Positions 24,537 to 36,610 of a DNA stretch of 64,000 nucleotides are shown piece after piece; positions within the stretch are counted from its first letter, which is position 1; every line of letters begins with the position of its first letter. Below the pieces are notes generated by a model. The model did no database searches. It was not told the DNA's origin and saw only the letters and a list, made by a program, of their open reading frames with translations. The stretch comes from Marsupella aquatica (taxonomy: Eukaryota; Marchantiophyta), in assembly GCA_973895155.1 (NCBI GenBank), contig OZ316895.1, positions 22,444,001-22,508,000 on the forward strand. Reading direction: 5' to 3'. The translations under genes and the position numbers were made by a program.

Positions 24537-27055
24537 TTAGAATGGGCCAACATCCAAAGGAAGTCTATGGAGGGCCTGCGTGCGACAGGTATTAATCTGA
24601 TAGTTTAAACAAACCGCCCCAATTCTCATTTCAACTCGATCAGTGGCAAGTGGATCCCTGAGCTCATTGATAACATCTTGGATGTCATCAAGAAGGAAGT
24701 GGTACTCATTCAAGCCACACGGAAATATGAATATGGCTTTCGCCCGAGCAACAATGAGACTGTAGAATGTGATCCAGCCTTTTGACCTCTGCCGAAAGGC
24801 CTCCAAAGCCATGCCAATTGCATTCTGCTGACTACGTATAAGACAGGCTGGATCTTTACCGTTGCTTGTTGAAGGCAATGGAATTGTGTGAGAGAGATAG
24901 AAAGGAGGACAGAAATTCATGATATCAAAGCAAAGTAGGCTACCAAGATTGGTTATAAGGCAATATTAAGCAACCCACACGTGGAGACCGCATCCACTGG
25001 ACCAATCCCACGAGAGCCTTGCCCCATCCTGACCATTTCTCGTTAGGATTGGCTGGTTACAGATCCATTGCTGCTTTCTCCGACATGTGTCGGGTGGGAA
25101 GGGCGTACCCTTTGCATGCAAGGACTCCAGATTCAGCGTAAGCACAAGAGGGACAGGGATCTGCACATGGCCATTTCAGCTTGCCCAAGTTTAGCTTGTC
25201 CCAATTCAGCTTGTCCCATATGTGCTTGGTCCATATACAGTCGGGGCCAGGCCCACACTCCAATCCTTCTCCTCCACAGTTGTGAGGGCCACAACAGACT
25301 ATACATGACTTAAGGGGCTGACAACAATGACAAGTGACAACCATGGACACAATAATGACAGGCTCTAATCACACACTCCCCCAGGCAACCTGCTTCAAAA
25401 TTACAAGGAGCACTGGACTGCCAGCGGCTAAATCCAGCAGTCGCCAATGGGGGCATGACTTCCCCATGGTCTCCTTGAACTCGATGGGCCCTGCAAATTA
25501 AACGAGTCCTACATGTACAAAAAATGACAAAACTGAAATGACATCTTACCTGAGCAAGATACAAAGCCCCGTGCATTAGCAGCTTAAAACATATGAACTA
25601 TATAAGAAGCGGTAAATAATGGAGCACAATTGAAAGAACCACAAAGTCCAGAATATGTACATACCTTGGACTAGAGTTTTTGGACCTCTGATAGAATGGT
25701 CCGCCAAGTAATGCAGCTTGAGGGGGCCGGGCCGGTAGCAGCTGCGTTGGGCACAAGCTGGTATGTTGCATGATAATGTTCAAACGTTAGCTCAGACGTT
25801 TCAAAAAACCAATGATGCAGGGGTCACAACACACAGCAACATTTGTTTTGAACACGATGGCAAAAAGGAAATGACTACCTTCCTAGTTGGGGGATAGCAG
25901 TTGCCTTGTACCACACCTCCGTCAATACCCCTCCTTCAATACCAAACTCTCGTCCACTGGACTCACCGCTACCACAAGATCCATTTCCAAAAAGAGCGTT
26001 AGTTGACAATCTTTGAAAGGCCACCAGCATATGTATGTGTTCGTGCCATGCCTTTGGGTCATATGGCAGAATAGTCATCATCGAATCCCTTAAAAGAAAC
26101 TCAGACTGCCAGGGCCGAGGCTGACATACAAATACATAATATACTGATGATAGGTGATACAAAAATTAGTGTTGGCATCCGCTCATACACTCTTACAAAA
26201 TGACCATTCAAGAGGTCATGTGAACTGCTAACTTGGCTATCATCCCTGCACAAACTAATCTCCTGCGTAGACTAACAATCTACGCAATTTAACCTCCCTA
26301 TGCATGTACCTACTCGCCATCTTGAAGCTCTACAAGGCCTAACACAAAAGGGTCCGTGTTCCAGAGTTGACACACTTTCCAGGCCCTCTTTTTTGCAAAA
26401 ACCTCATTGTACTTAACGTCCGCATCTGGATCTACATCACATGCTGGACATCGAGCATCCAAAGCATGTACACACCCTGCACCAACAGTGATCTGAACAC
26501 CATTCATCGTCTGAGTGAACATAATGGACTGTGGATCGACATACTTTTCCCACATGGTCTGGCGGGTCATACGGGATGGACGATTAGAACCAAACATAAT
26601 GCCAATAGGCCAAGTCCCTCTCAACATGCCTAATGCCTTTAGCTTACGCCGCAACCTCACTGCTTTCTCATAGAGAAGGCCTACAGATTGGCTTCGGGTG
26701 GTTACCATGGTGTCTTTTGCACCGTTACCTCCGTAGAAGGCAAAGACAGAGGGTCTGAAAATCAAGCCTACCAAAGCTGGCCCACACGACAAATCCTCCT
26801 GCAACAACATCGTCCGGTGTGTCACTCACTGTACTATAAAAAGGGACAAACTGAGCATCACAAATTGCAAACAGAGCGAATGTTTCAGGGATTTGGTTAA
26901 CTTACTTGGCCTCTAGAAATCGACAAAACTTCCCGCTCCCACAACTTCGTGTGGAGCTTTGGATTTGTTACATCAAAGCTCCTTGAGATCCACCTCTCCC
27001 CAACCTTGATGATTCACCTAAAGTTTGCTGCAGAATTTTGGGCAATGGTAGCCAT
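24537..27055 (-). pseudogene. Cysteine-rich multi-exon gene remnant upstream of the transposase
   Basis: Coding-like minus-strand pieces with plausible splice sites. The first starts at ATG 27055 (MATIAQNSAANF) and runs past an in-frame TGA (27014-27016) through VGERWISRSFDVTN to a GTAAGT donor near 26906. The next starts after GATGCTCAG (FVPFYSTVSDTPDDVV), then changes frame into a 160-codon segment ending 26310 that contains GCVHALDARCPACD. A further exon covers 26120-25879, then a Pro-rich exon near 25760-25665. A Cys-rich exon from ~25490 carries CLGECVIRACHYCVHGC and, in the next frame, CHCCQPLKSCIVCCGPHNC. The last piece, 24920-24537, ends ...LPLDVGPF-stop. The dense C/H pattern suggests a zinc-binding module, comparable in texture to the cysteine clusters of some transposon proteins, but I cannot name a family. 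It sits head-to-tail with the transposase, suggesting one element. Confidence 0.4.
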
Positions 27056-28439
27056 CCCAGATTAAAATTTGTTTATCAAACTCAACTGCACAAACTGCAA
27101 ATGAATACCTTGTGGCCTTAACCCTTGACGCAATACAAGTGACCAAGGAAGTTCATTCCTGATTGGTGCGTACCTCAGTCTCCTTTGTCCACTGATCCTC
27201 TGGTCGTGACCCGGGTCCTCAAAGCTGAATCTTCCTCAAAGCTGAATCTTCCAACCTCCACTCTGCTCAACTAAGCCCGATGGATGATCACTGCAGCTGC
27301 TTACAAATGTCTGCGACCAAACCAGGAAAAGCGTTACTTACAGACCAACACCCTAGCCAGTGAAGGAGCTGCAAATGGAGTCCAAAAAGTGGTGGAAGAT
27401 TAAGTATGAGAGCAGACCTAAGGCAATAGCAGAAGGCAAGTCAGAGCAGAATAAAATAAGACATAGGAAGCCGGGGAGGAATCAGAAGTGCGATGGCAAG
27501 CGCTTCAACCTAAGCGCAGAAATTAAGAGCTTAAGAAGTCCTAGAGACGGTTGCTAAAGGAACTCAAGAGCAATTGCAACATCCGAGGCAATGCCATTTG
27601 GCGATATATAGTGAATGCAATATCGTCAACCAAGAAATGCAGTTCACTTGAGGGACTGTCACTACATTCAGGACTACATCGCGTGGGTTTTGTTCAGTCT
27701 AATGCAGGGAGAGGGTTACCTTGTTGCACCAAACCGGAAGGTGATCGCTCCTTAGCCTTCCAGGGGGTATCCTTTGATGATATCTGAAAAGGCCCACAGG
27801 CATCAGCTAAAAGCACGTAAACTCTACATCCATCCTTCCATTGAGAAACTCTCTCAACATTGAAAACCAGATGGCTTACCGTGCTCAATTGATGTGTCCA
27901 CTCCCAGAAGAGTCAACACGCAACACTGAAGCTTTCACTATCTCCTTCGATCACTGGGTTTCTCAAAAATGATCTGCAAGCAAAACATCTCCACAATGAA
28001 GCACTCAAGCTGGCAGCGTTTGCAAATCCAATGAAATGTCACTCATGTCGATCGCATCAAGATCTTAAGGATAGTCACAATGACTTAGAACAATCCATTG
28101 AAATCCAGCCAAATGCATTCGCAGTCAAAGGCATGTAAATCCTACAAATCACAATGCAGTGGCGTGCAAATCCGCAAGTTGGCACAGTTACAGCCAAATC
28201 CAGGAAACATTGAGGCAACACATAGAACATTGAAGACATAACCGGGGAGATAACAATGCATGCCAAAAATGTGGAAGGTTCACAGAGCATTTGAGTGGGT
28301 GAGATTGAGACGACCTTGACAATCGCAATGTCGGGGAAGATCTTCCAAACTAAGGACCTTCAAAGCCAGCACTCAGCGATGCTGGGCAAGAGCAAGAACA
28401 GGCAAACGAGGGCCAACAATGCCGGATGCGGATCGACAA
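27056..28439. other. Spacer upstream of the mobile-element genes
   Basis: Short ORFs only. This stretch may include the 5' end of the mobile element. I found no terminal inverted repeat or target duplication by eye and no recognisable coding sequence. Confidence 0.4.
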
Positions 28440-28625
28440 TGGTGGACAAGGCCAAAGCAGCAATGGCGGACGAGGAGCAGCAATGGCGGACAAGGAGCAG
28501 CGATGGCAGAGGATCGATGATGGTGGACGAGCAGTGATGGCGGTCGAGCAACGATGGCGGCCGAGCAGCGATGGCGGACGAGCCAGGAGCAAGCAGAAGG
28601 CATCAGGGAGCGCGAGCGCGAGGTG
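28440..28625. repeat. GC-rich minisatellite (GCAGCGATGGCGGACGA type)
   Basis: Degenerate tandem copies of a roughly 18-21 bp motif, A(G)CAGCGATGGCGG(A/T)CGAG, cover about 150 bp. The repeat keeps all frames partly open and so produces spurious Ala/Arg/Pro-rich ORFs on both strands. Confidence 0.7.
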
Positions 28626-28706
28626 AGGTGAGACCGAGCGCAAAGGAAGAATGAGGAGCAGGGGTACGAGGGGGGGCTGACCCCGGGCGGTGACGGTCTC
28701 ACGACT

Positions 28707-28726
28707 AAACCCTAAACCTTAGGGTT
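28707..28726. promoter_or_regulatory. Inverted telo-box pair (AAACCCTAA / TTAGGGTT)
   Basis: AAACCCTAAACCTTAGGGTT places a plant telomere-repeat-type motif beside its own inverse. Single telo-boxes (AAACCCTAA) are common promoter elements of plant ribosomal-protein and translation genes. No gene start is evident close by, so it could equally be an interstitial telomeric fragment. Confidence 0.4.
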
Positions 28727-30156
28727 CATAACGTAGGTGAGGCCATGGATCGCCGATTCAATGGCTTCGATTCGCTCTCCCTCTAATCCAACGGTTTTAG
28801 TCATCCCCGATGTGTTTTCTTAAATTCCCCGCCAAAACCCCCACCACTCCACACACCCGGTCCATCCCCATTGCCCCGGGATCGCCCCCAATCCTCCCTT
28901 CAAAACTTTTCTAGCTTAGCATAGCCAGTATTAACATTTTAATTTATGAAGGAGATATGGATACTGTAAGGATAATACACGTGTACCAATTATAATTTGA
29001 CACGTGTACCAATAATATGATGTCGCGTGTCGCTACCTATTGATTTACCCTTCCGCAAAAGTAAGCAGGATGACATTTCAAGGGGTCTTACGAAATTACA
29101 AAGTGGTTTCGGTATATATGCGGTGGTTGCGGAATTGTAAGCAAATTATAAAAATTACCGCCGAAGGGATAAAAATGACCCTTGAACGGTTCTCACGTCC
29201 TCCCCGTATTAGAAAGGAGTGGGGGCCCAGGGGATTTTCCCTTGAGTTCAAAATGCAGGTGAAAAACCATGGTCTGTGAGGACATCCCACGCACCATTAT
29301 CTTCCCAACATCCATCTCTAGTATGCCATGTTCTCTCCTTAGAGCATGTCCAACATGAATCATATTTTGTCTTGTAGTGATGTGTAAGTGTCTATTGCAT
29401 ATTCTTTGATAGAATTGAGTGGGAGAAGTAAAGCAAACACATGCCAAATAAAAGTACATTTCACATAATGACCAGGAAAAGTTCAAATGCACAAGTCTTG
29501 AAAAGTTGTGCACATAAGATAGAGATTCTCACTTGCCCTTTTGATACTGAAATTATTAAAAAGTTGTGCACATAACTTAGAGAAGATACTCCCTTGCCTT
29601 AGGTAATGACAATAAAAACCATAAGCATAGCAAATAGAAGTATGAGGAGGACTTAAAGGAGGATTGTCCATATCTCAAAGTATCAATTTTCTCTCTCATT
29701 CACTAGAATTGGCAGAAATTTCCATACAAATTGCTATGCTATTGTAGTGGGAAAGGACAGCTCTAGGGTGGCAAGATTAAAAATGTTTAGACGTGTGCCA
29801 AAACAATTTAAAATCTAAATCATACAAGTGATGCGCATTGTGATGCACATTGAAAATAAAATACATAACAAAAAATCTTAGTAGGACAAAATAATGAAAC
29901 GTGGATTGGCCAAAGAGGTGTAAAAAAAAACACTCTTCCCAGTTGTCATCTCTGGTGTGCCATCTTCAGTCCTTACACTTTCTCATCACCACCCCTCCCA
30001 AGGATGTCCAAGCGGAGACGCAGCCCGTCCTTACTGAAAAAATAAAATGATAAATAAAATGATGTAGTAGTGATAGGTCTTGCAGAAGCAGCATACGCGT
30101 AGTTTCGGCTGGGTTACAGATGCTTGTTGAAATTTCACAGAAAACAAAACCACTTT
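28727..30156. other. Intergenic spacer, no supported gene
   Basis: AT-rich from about 28910. ACACGTGTACCAAT-like motifs are repeated near 28977 and 29001. ORFs are short and have no domains. Confidence 0.4.
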
Positions 30157-30229
30157 GTCTTCGTCCAGGTTTGAACTGGAGACCTTCAGTGTGTTAGACT
30201 GACGTGATGACCAACTACACCACGAAGAC
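30157..30229 (-). tRNA. tRNA-Val (anticodon AAC)
   Basis: The reverse complement folds as a complete 73-nt cloverleaf. The acceptor stem GTCTTCG pairs with CGAAGAC. The D arm holds GTTGGTCATCAC, the anticodon stem TCAGT pairs with ACTGA around CTAACAC (anticodon AAC, valine), and the T arm is TCCAG-TTCAAAC-CTGGA. There is no intron and no encoded CCA, as expected for a nuclear tRNA gene. About nine bases past the 3' end comes TTTTGTTTT, a good Pol III terminator. The base just before the gene is part of AGCAGCAA, resembling the CAA motif usual at plant tRNA starts. All pairs are Watson-Crick, so it is probably functional. Confidence 0.95.
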
Positions 30230-30322
30230 TTGCTGCTCAAACACAAAAACAGTTTGGTATTTATTTAATATTCTTTAAAAGAGAATGAAAGGATGTACAG
30301 AAAACTAATGAGGGATGGGCAA

Positions 30323-30436
30323 ATGAGACTCGAACATGAAGCTTGGACCACATATGTTTCAGCTCTTGAGATTGCAAGTATGAGACTCGAACATGAAGCT
30401 TGGACCACATATGTTTCAGCTCTTGAGATTGCAAGT
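30323..30436. repeat. Perfect 57-bp tandem duplication
   Basis: Copies at 30323-30379 and 30380-30436 are identical. The unit starts ATGAGACTCGAACATGAAGC and ends GATTGCAAGT. Perfect identity implies a recent duplication. Noncoding, about 90 bp from the tRNA-Val gene. Confidence 0.9.
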
Positions 30437-30781
30437 CAGGATTGGGGAATGCAATACTGAATCATTAGAAGAAGCTCATTGGCACGGTTTGCTACCGTAG
30501 GCTTCCTTGAACTCCTCGGTTTCAAGATTTTATACCCACAGCCCTCCTAAGAATACAAATTCAATGGTACGACGGGACTTGACCATGGAATGCTATTTGC
30601 AGGCCAAGATTTGTGTTCTGGATACTGAACTGAACCTGGTTTGATGTCCGCTTGAGCACTAAGAAGTTGCACTTCAATGACGAACACTGAGACGGGACTT
30701 ACCTGCCTTTTTCTTCGGGCGGTTTTGAATAATTCACTGTCAAGAATCGAAAGGAAGAGTTACATAAATCGAGGTAAAGTA

Positions 30782-30895
30782 TGCAGAAAGCAAACAGGTT
30801 GAGACACGTTTGGGCTAATGTAATTCTGGAGTCGGAGGAAAATCCTGCAGAAAGCAAACAGGATGGGACACATTTGGGCTAGTGTAATTTTGGAA
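30782..30895. repeat. Imperfect 64-bp tandem duplication
   Basis: TGCAGAAAGCAAACAGG...TTTGGGCTA(A/G)TGTAATT(C/T)TGGA starts at 30782 and again at 30846, with about six substitutions between copies. Noncoding. Confidence 0.75.
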
Positions 30896-32102
30896 TACAA
30901 AGTCGACCTTCATAAGCTTATTCAGCCGTACGATGATTCAGGTCAGACTCGATCGTTTCCATGTGGTCTTGGAGGCGTTACTTGAGTGATTAGGTGATCA
31001 TGAAGTTTTTCACCCGTGGGAAGGCATTCCGAATTGAAATAATAGCGTCAGAAAGACACTCCATTAGAGAGACGATCCCCAACATGACAGAGCAAGACCT
31101 CCCATTGAAAAGCATCCGAACAAAGCTGTCGTCCATTTGTCTCCATGATAGGCATTCATTGATCGGCCAGGCAGTTTGGGTGCCATGGAATGCAATCAAA
31201 TGGCTTGTGGACCAGGTTGTCAGGCGAGCCGCCTATATTTAAAATTTCTCGTCACTTCTGATGACAGTGCCACTTTCAAGATATGGACACCAGCCAAACT
31301 CAGAAGATTCTGAAAGGGATCAAGGACAAGCCACAGAAAATTGATTCAAAACGACCAGGGTAGGGGACAAATTCCTCATGGAATCACACCGAGCAGCTAA
31401 AGACGTCTTCCACATGGATAGGTCCCAGCTGTTAAGCTGGAGTTTAAGTCAGCAGCCACACATCCGACACAGACTGTCCACCTAAGTCCAGAGATTCACC
31501 ACATTCTCTCCTCTATTGGAGCATTTATTTATTAATGATATCAATCTCATCCCCTAATTCGGGATCATGAGAATGCTGCCTCAATTCATGACTTTTAACA
31601 ACCTCAGCGAGTAAAGGTATGGGTAGTTATTACCTAGAGTCAAACAGATTTCTAAAAGACCAGTCACATAGGTGAATAATGTTCCATTCCCTGTTCATTT
31701 ACATGAAGTCAGAAGAGAATTGATGATAGCGAGCAAGATCTTGAATCTTCCTCAACTCTCTGCAGTCTGAATATATTGGTCGTCCGACGCTCCTTTACTT
31801 GTCCGAGGGTTCCTGAAGGCCTAGGTTTCAAACCCTGCAGATCTTCACTCCTCTATGGCCCGCCCTATCTTAGCCGATTGCGTGCAAATGAGCAAGCACC
31901 AGAGATCGAACGTGCAGTAGCCGATCTCAAGCAAAGTTCTCCTCCCATGCTCGTCCGCGGTGACGACTCATCAGAATCTACAAGCCCTGCATTCCTGAAA
32001 TTTTGCTCCGGATTACTCACGCTTACGACCCACCCACGTTGTTCAAAATCCAGCCACATCCAAATGAATGCAAGGCCGTAATCTCCCGACCAACTGATAT
32101 GG
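30896..32102. other. Spacer between tRNA-Val and the plastid membrane-protein gene
   Basis: Includes the 3' flank of the gene ending at 32103. A + strand ORF at 31776-32081 is short and has no recognisable domain. No supported feature. Confidence 0.4.
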
Positions 32103-33626
32103 TCATGTGCTTGATTGCATCATAAATGTCGCTGCTTTGATTGCAATACGAACACGATCGAATGTAAAGAAAAAAACGCGCGCGGCACAAGATAAACCTA
32201 CAAGGTAGAGCAATGCTATCAGTATCCTTGGATACTCTGAGGTCCTTTCCTTCTGCACTGCTCCAGATGACAGATATCCAAGTTTCCAGTATCTGTACAT
32301 TGCAAAACCTATGAAAGAAAGGAGGACGGGATATCTAATAATTGGTTCGGCAACTGCTGCAAAAACGGCTGCTGCAGGTGTGAATCCTGCCACAGGATTG
32401 ACTTTTCTCAGGAAAAGCAAAAAGACGGTGATAGCTGCTATGCCAAGAAGCGTAATCTCAACTGGGAGCACACCCACAAATCCACCCAGCCCTAAAATTC
32501 CAGCGGTGTCCAAAATCCTGCGGCTGGGAAATTGCTTTTCAGAGGAGCTGTAAGTATCTGAGACACTCTCCCCGACCAAAAGTACAATTGACGCCAGAGT
32601 CATTGCGTATAGGATAGGTAATGGTGGAACGGTGTCTGCGATGAATCTGAACACGTTGTTAATTGTCAGCCCCACGTAGGCAACGCCAACAATAACTTTT
32701 GCGAGGGGGTCTCCTCCCCATACTATCAGCTGCTTGAACAACAGTATCGCTGCATTCCACGCCAAATGACCTGAAGCAAGCAGTAGCTTTCCCCAGAGTT
32801 TGAACTCCCTCCATATTGATTTCCGTGCTAGGAACACCACCGTAAAACCTGTGAAAACATTCGGCCAGACGAACAAGGAGTGAATAAATTGGGTATAAGG
32901 GTTCAGGGTTTAGGGTCCAAATGGCCAACAATGCACAGAACGCGAAAAGAGCCCAAACAAGATGCCAGAAGACGTTACAATGCAACAAGCTTAGCGTTGC
33001 GGAATTAATGCGTACGTGGACAAGCACCTGTATAAAACCTTCCTCTCTCTCGCGATTTCTTCATTGAACGTCCTACGAAGTATTATATTTGTATAAAATG
33101 CAGCCTCAATAATTGGAGAGAGGATAGCGAGAAGCAGGCAGGTACCGAATCCAACGAGCCAGTAGTTCGGAGGAGGTCCCTCATCCTTCATCAGCTCGAG
33201 AAACTCCGGGGGCAGGGCCGCCGTGAGGTTCCCATCCTCGTCAATTCCAAAGTCCTCCTCATCCGACATTGCAACCTCATTCCGTTCACCACCCTCCTCG
33301 GCCTCCTCAGGTTTTGGGACCTCCTCGTCCACAACCTCCACCTCTGCTGACACCTGCGCTCCCTGAGCCCGAAATCGAAACAAGGGTCCACGACGCCGCA
33401 AAAGAGCTCCATTGGTAGCCAAGAGTGGTGAGCAGCAGCAGCAGATTGCTCCGTTGCGAAATGCCCCGCCATTTCTCCACAAAACAACTCCGGAGCGACG
33501 ATGGCTAGGGCCGCGGGCGCTGCTGCGGTTCACCACTGTCGTCGTCGGCTGCGAGGTGCTGGGCTGCCATGCCGACGGGCTGCTCCATCGAGCCCTTGTT
33601 GCCTCGAGTGCAGAGGCAAGCTCCAT
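32103..33626 (-). CDS. Plastid-targeted multipass membrane protein of unknown function
   Basis: Two exons. Exon 1 runs from ATG 33626 to about 33077 and exon 2 from 32848 to the stop at 32103. Together they give 1296 nt (431 aa) if a C|GTAGGA donor pairs with the CACAG| acceptor. The more typical donor at 33039 (AAG|GTTTTA) does not keep frame, so the junction is uncertain. Residues 1 to ~85 are Ser/Arg/Ala-rich with few acids, like a chloroplast transit peptide. An acidic segment follows (EEVPKPEEAEEGGE; MSDEEDFGIDEDG), then a first membrane segment (WLVGFGTCLLLAILSPIIE). Exon 2 adds about six more, for example KVIVGVAYVGLTINNVF, ILYAMTLASIVLLVG, ITLLGIAAITVFLLFL and ILIALLYLVGLSCAARVFFF. 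I do not recognise the family. Envelope or thylakoid location is inferred. Confidence 0.75.
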
Positions 33627-36610
33627 AGCTACTTACTGTTTCTCCTTCGCCCTGTTACTCAGATTCATGTTTAGGGTCTCTCTGTTGGAAGCTCTCCGAG
33701 ACTCAACAAACCACAGCTCTTGTTTCCATCTTCTGCCGTCTTCTTCGAGCACTGCCTTCTTCGACTCCAGACTGTATTCATATTGGACCTCGAGCTCTAC
33801 CCCTGCCTAGCGACGTCGAAATAATATTATTAGCCCCGACTATTCTTTGAAGGTGAGCCACGAGTAAATAAAATGTAACAAAATACATTCACCTTTCTCA
33901 TTTTAAAAATATTAATGAGATGATAACAAAGTAATCATTCATGTCATAGATAATATTATATCATCTCTCTCTCTATATATATCTTCTTTACATGCACATA
34001 TATTTTCATTCTTTTAACACAAAATATATCATCGTGTGTATGCACATCTTCTTCTTTACATATGCACATTTTCATTACATACACATATACTTTGGTGGGG
34101 CCCTAAAGTCACTGTTTAAACCCTAAATCCTAAACTCTAGCTCTAGCTTCCCCTTGGCGCTTTACAAGTAAAATTTTGTGACAAACTCTTCGTGTAAAAT
34201 ATATATATATATATTTTTTTTAGGAAATCTGTGAAAACCCCACAAAAAGGGAAGAGTCAGCCACAATAGATTTTGTGACAAACTCTTGAAAACAAATGCT
34301 GAGGATAGAGTGGAAGTGTTGGAGGCTGGAGGTGAGACACTGGAGAGGACAAACCAGTTCAACTTAAATGGCAAATGGCAAACCAGATGAGTCTATCAAC
34401 ATTTGTATGAGTCCTCCTAATAGAGCATCAAAATGTGACAACATACCATGTACTATGACACTCCATACCATGATAAACCCAAATATTATGTTTAAATTAA
34501 ATCATGGAGTGTTGTTCTAAGTATGTATTATGTAATTGGCTGTGGGTTTTTGATGTGCTATTACCAGGATGCAATTTCTATTCAAGCTAAGGGTAATGTA
34601 GTGTTTACTGCAGTGGGTGTTGGGTACCTGGGTGGAGCTGTGTTTAGGCTTCCCCAAGGTGCTTTCCCCTAATTCAACTAGAGTTCAGAAGAGGACAAAT
34701 ATAGCTCTGGAGGACTAGAGCCCAGCTTTGTCCAGCACAAGGGAAGGAAATAACTCACTTGTATTTCCAGGTTGAGCAACTTGTGAGCAGATTTTATGGT
34801 TACTCATTTTAGCTTGTGATGGAGTGGTCACCATGTCTATCATCCTCTCCACATACAACTCTTAGAAAGTCACCCCACTTTGGAGATTCTTGCTTTCAAT
34901 AAGGCTTTAATTCTTTTGCCTATATTTGGGGGAATTGTGGGCTTCTTGGCTATTTGGTCTTCCTGGGGTTCTTATATTGTTTACCCCCTCTTAACTGGAT
35001 CTCTTGCCTTTGGGATCCTGTCTGCTGATTGGGGACTTTTTGTTCAATATCCATATTTGTTGGAGAAATTCACATGCTCATTTTATTTTGGATTTATTTA
35101 TAGTGTGCTTTAATACTGCAAATCATCTAACATGGGTTACAAGCATTTCATAACACACTAGGTTATTCATATGCTTTTGGCATTGTAAGAAACCTGACTG
35201 GTCGGACTAGGCAGCATATAAGCGGAACATGAGAGTGCACTTGAGCATATGCTAACCCGTCAAGATATCACAATGAAGAAACTCCTAAAGGATCCATAGC
35301 ATGACACATGCAAAGAATGAGGGCAAAAATGTGTTTCCACGAGACTATATCCTCCAAGGGGACTAAGATGTTAAATAAGTGGATTTTGTCCTTAACTAAA
35401 GTACCCATAGTAATACCAAACCGACTACAGTTACAAGCACCCAGTCCTCTTGTACTGGGGTTGGCTAGCTTCTTGCAGTTCTCTCTAAAACACCAACAGT
35501 AGATAGGAACCAAACTGTCTCGAGATGTACTAAACCCAACTCTCGACCACTTTCATGGGCGAACAACCAGAGTCAAATCCTAACAGGAATGAGATAAGTA
35601 AAATGGCTTCAATGGGAAGCAAAGCAAGAGCAAGTTGGAAGGAAGAAATGTTTCTATGTGGCTCTTGGTTAATGGGAAGTAAAGTAGCTTAACTCATTGT
35701 GGATGTATTTGGTCTGCAACCTATACCCTGCCAACCATGTCATTCTGTTGTCCATGGTTAAAATGGCTTCAAGATCATTCTCAGCTCTTCATTTTTGGCC
35801 TGTCTGACCTTTCTTTGTCCTTTCATGTTTCTTCAAAATAGTAGATTATCTGTTTTGAGCATTCCATAACATACAGACATTGTGTGATGATGAGTCCTGC
35901 TAAATTAAAAAGGAGAAATGTCATGTCACCAGGAAGCTACCATTCTTTTTGTCGTAATTTATTGTAAACAGTTTTTTACTAACCTTTCCCCCAAACTACC
36001 CAATATTACTAACTACCCAATTAATTAATAGCCTTTCCCTCATTTTGTATTTGAGTTAGTATTAACTCATATACAGGTTCCCATTGCCATGTGGCAAGCG
36101 CTATTGGGTAACCTGAACCCACCACAACCCCCCTCGCCCCCCCCCCCACCCCCCCTTCCTTGGCCCCACATGATTCTTGCATTTGGGATCCTGTCTAGCG
36201 GTAAGGTGACTTTTGTTCTTTGCACTATCAAAGAGTCTCAAAGCTTCAAAGTTGAGGATGATGGCTTTTGGCCATAACTTTCTCACATGGTTGTGTAAAT
36301 TTTTTTATTGTTTTTTTCCTCTGTTGGATAGCCCCTACAGTGACTTATGGTAGCACATGACCAATCTTTGTTGGAAGAAAGTTATGAATTATGAATGTGG
36401 ACTCCCAGTATTTATGGCAAAAAGTTATGGGTTATGAATGTAGTAGTAGTGTGTAACTTTTTATTTCACTAACCTTGACTACTAAGTTACAGTCCATCAA
36501 ATTGTGAGATTTGAGACCCCTTATTATATATGCCCCTAGAATTAGCGTAAAACTATATTGTGCAGAGTACCTTGTTGTTTTTGGGAGGTCTCGTGACCTG
36601 GAAATGAACG
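33627..36610. other. Intergenic spacer between divergent genes
   Basis: The 5' flank of the plastid membrane-protein gene extends to about 33800. The rest is AT-rich, with (AT)n/(CT)n tracts near 33961-33985 and 34198-34215, a degenerate TAAACCCTAAATCCTAAAC stretch near 34117 and a poly-C tract near 36138-36165. No supported gene. Confidence 0.5.

Noticed and set aside
28350-28702. Overlapping Pro/Ser/Cys-rich ORFs on both strands
   Set aside because: Side products of the minisatellite at 28440-28625.
31776-32081. 101-codon + strand ORF
   Set aside because: Lies in the 3' flank of a well-supported minus-strand gene and has no recognisable domain.
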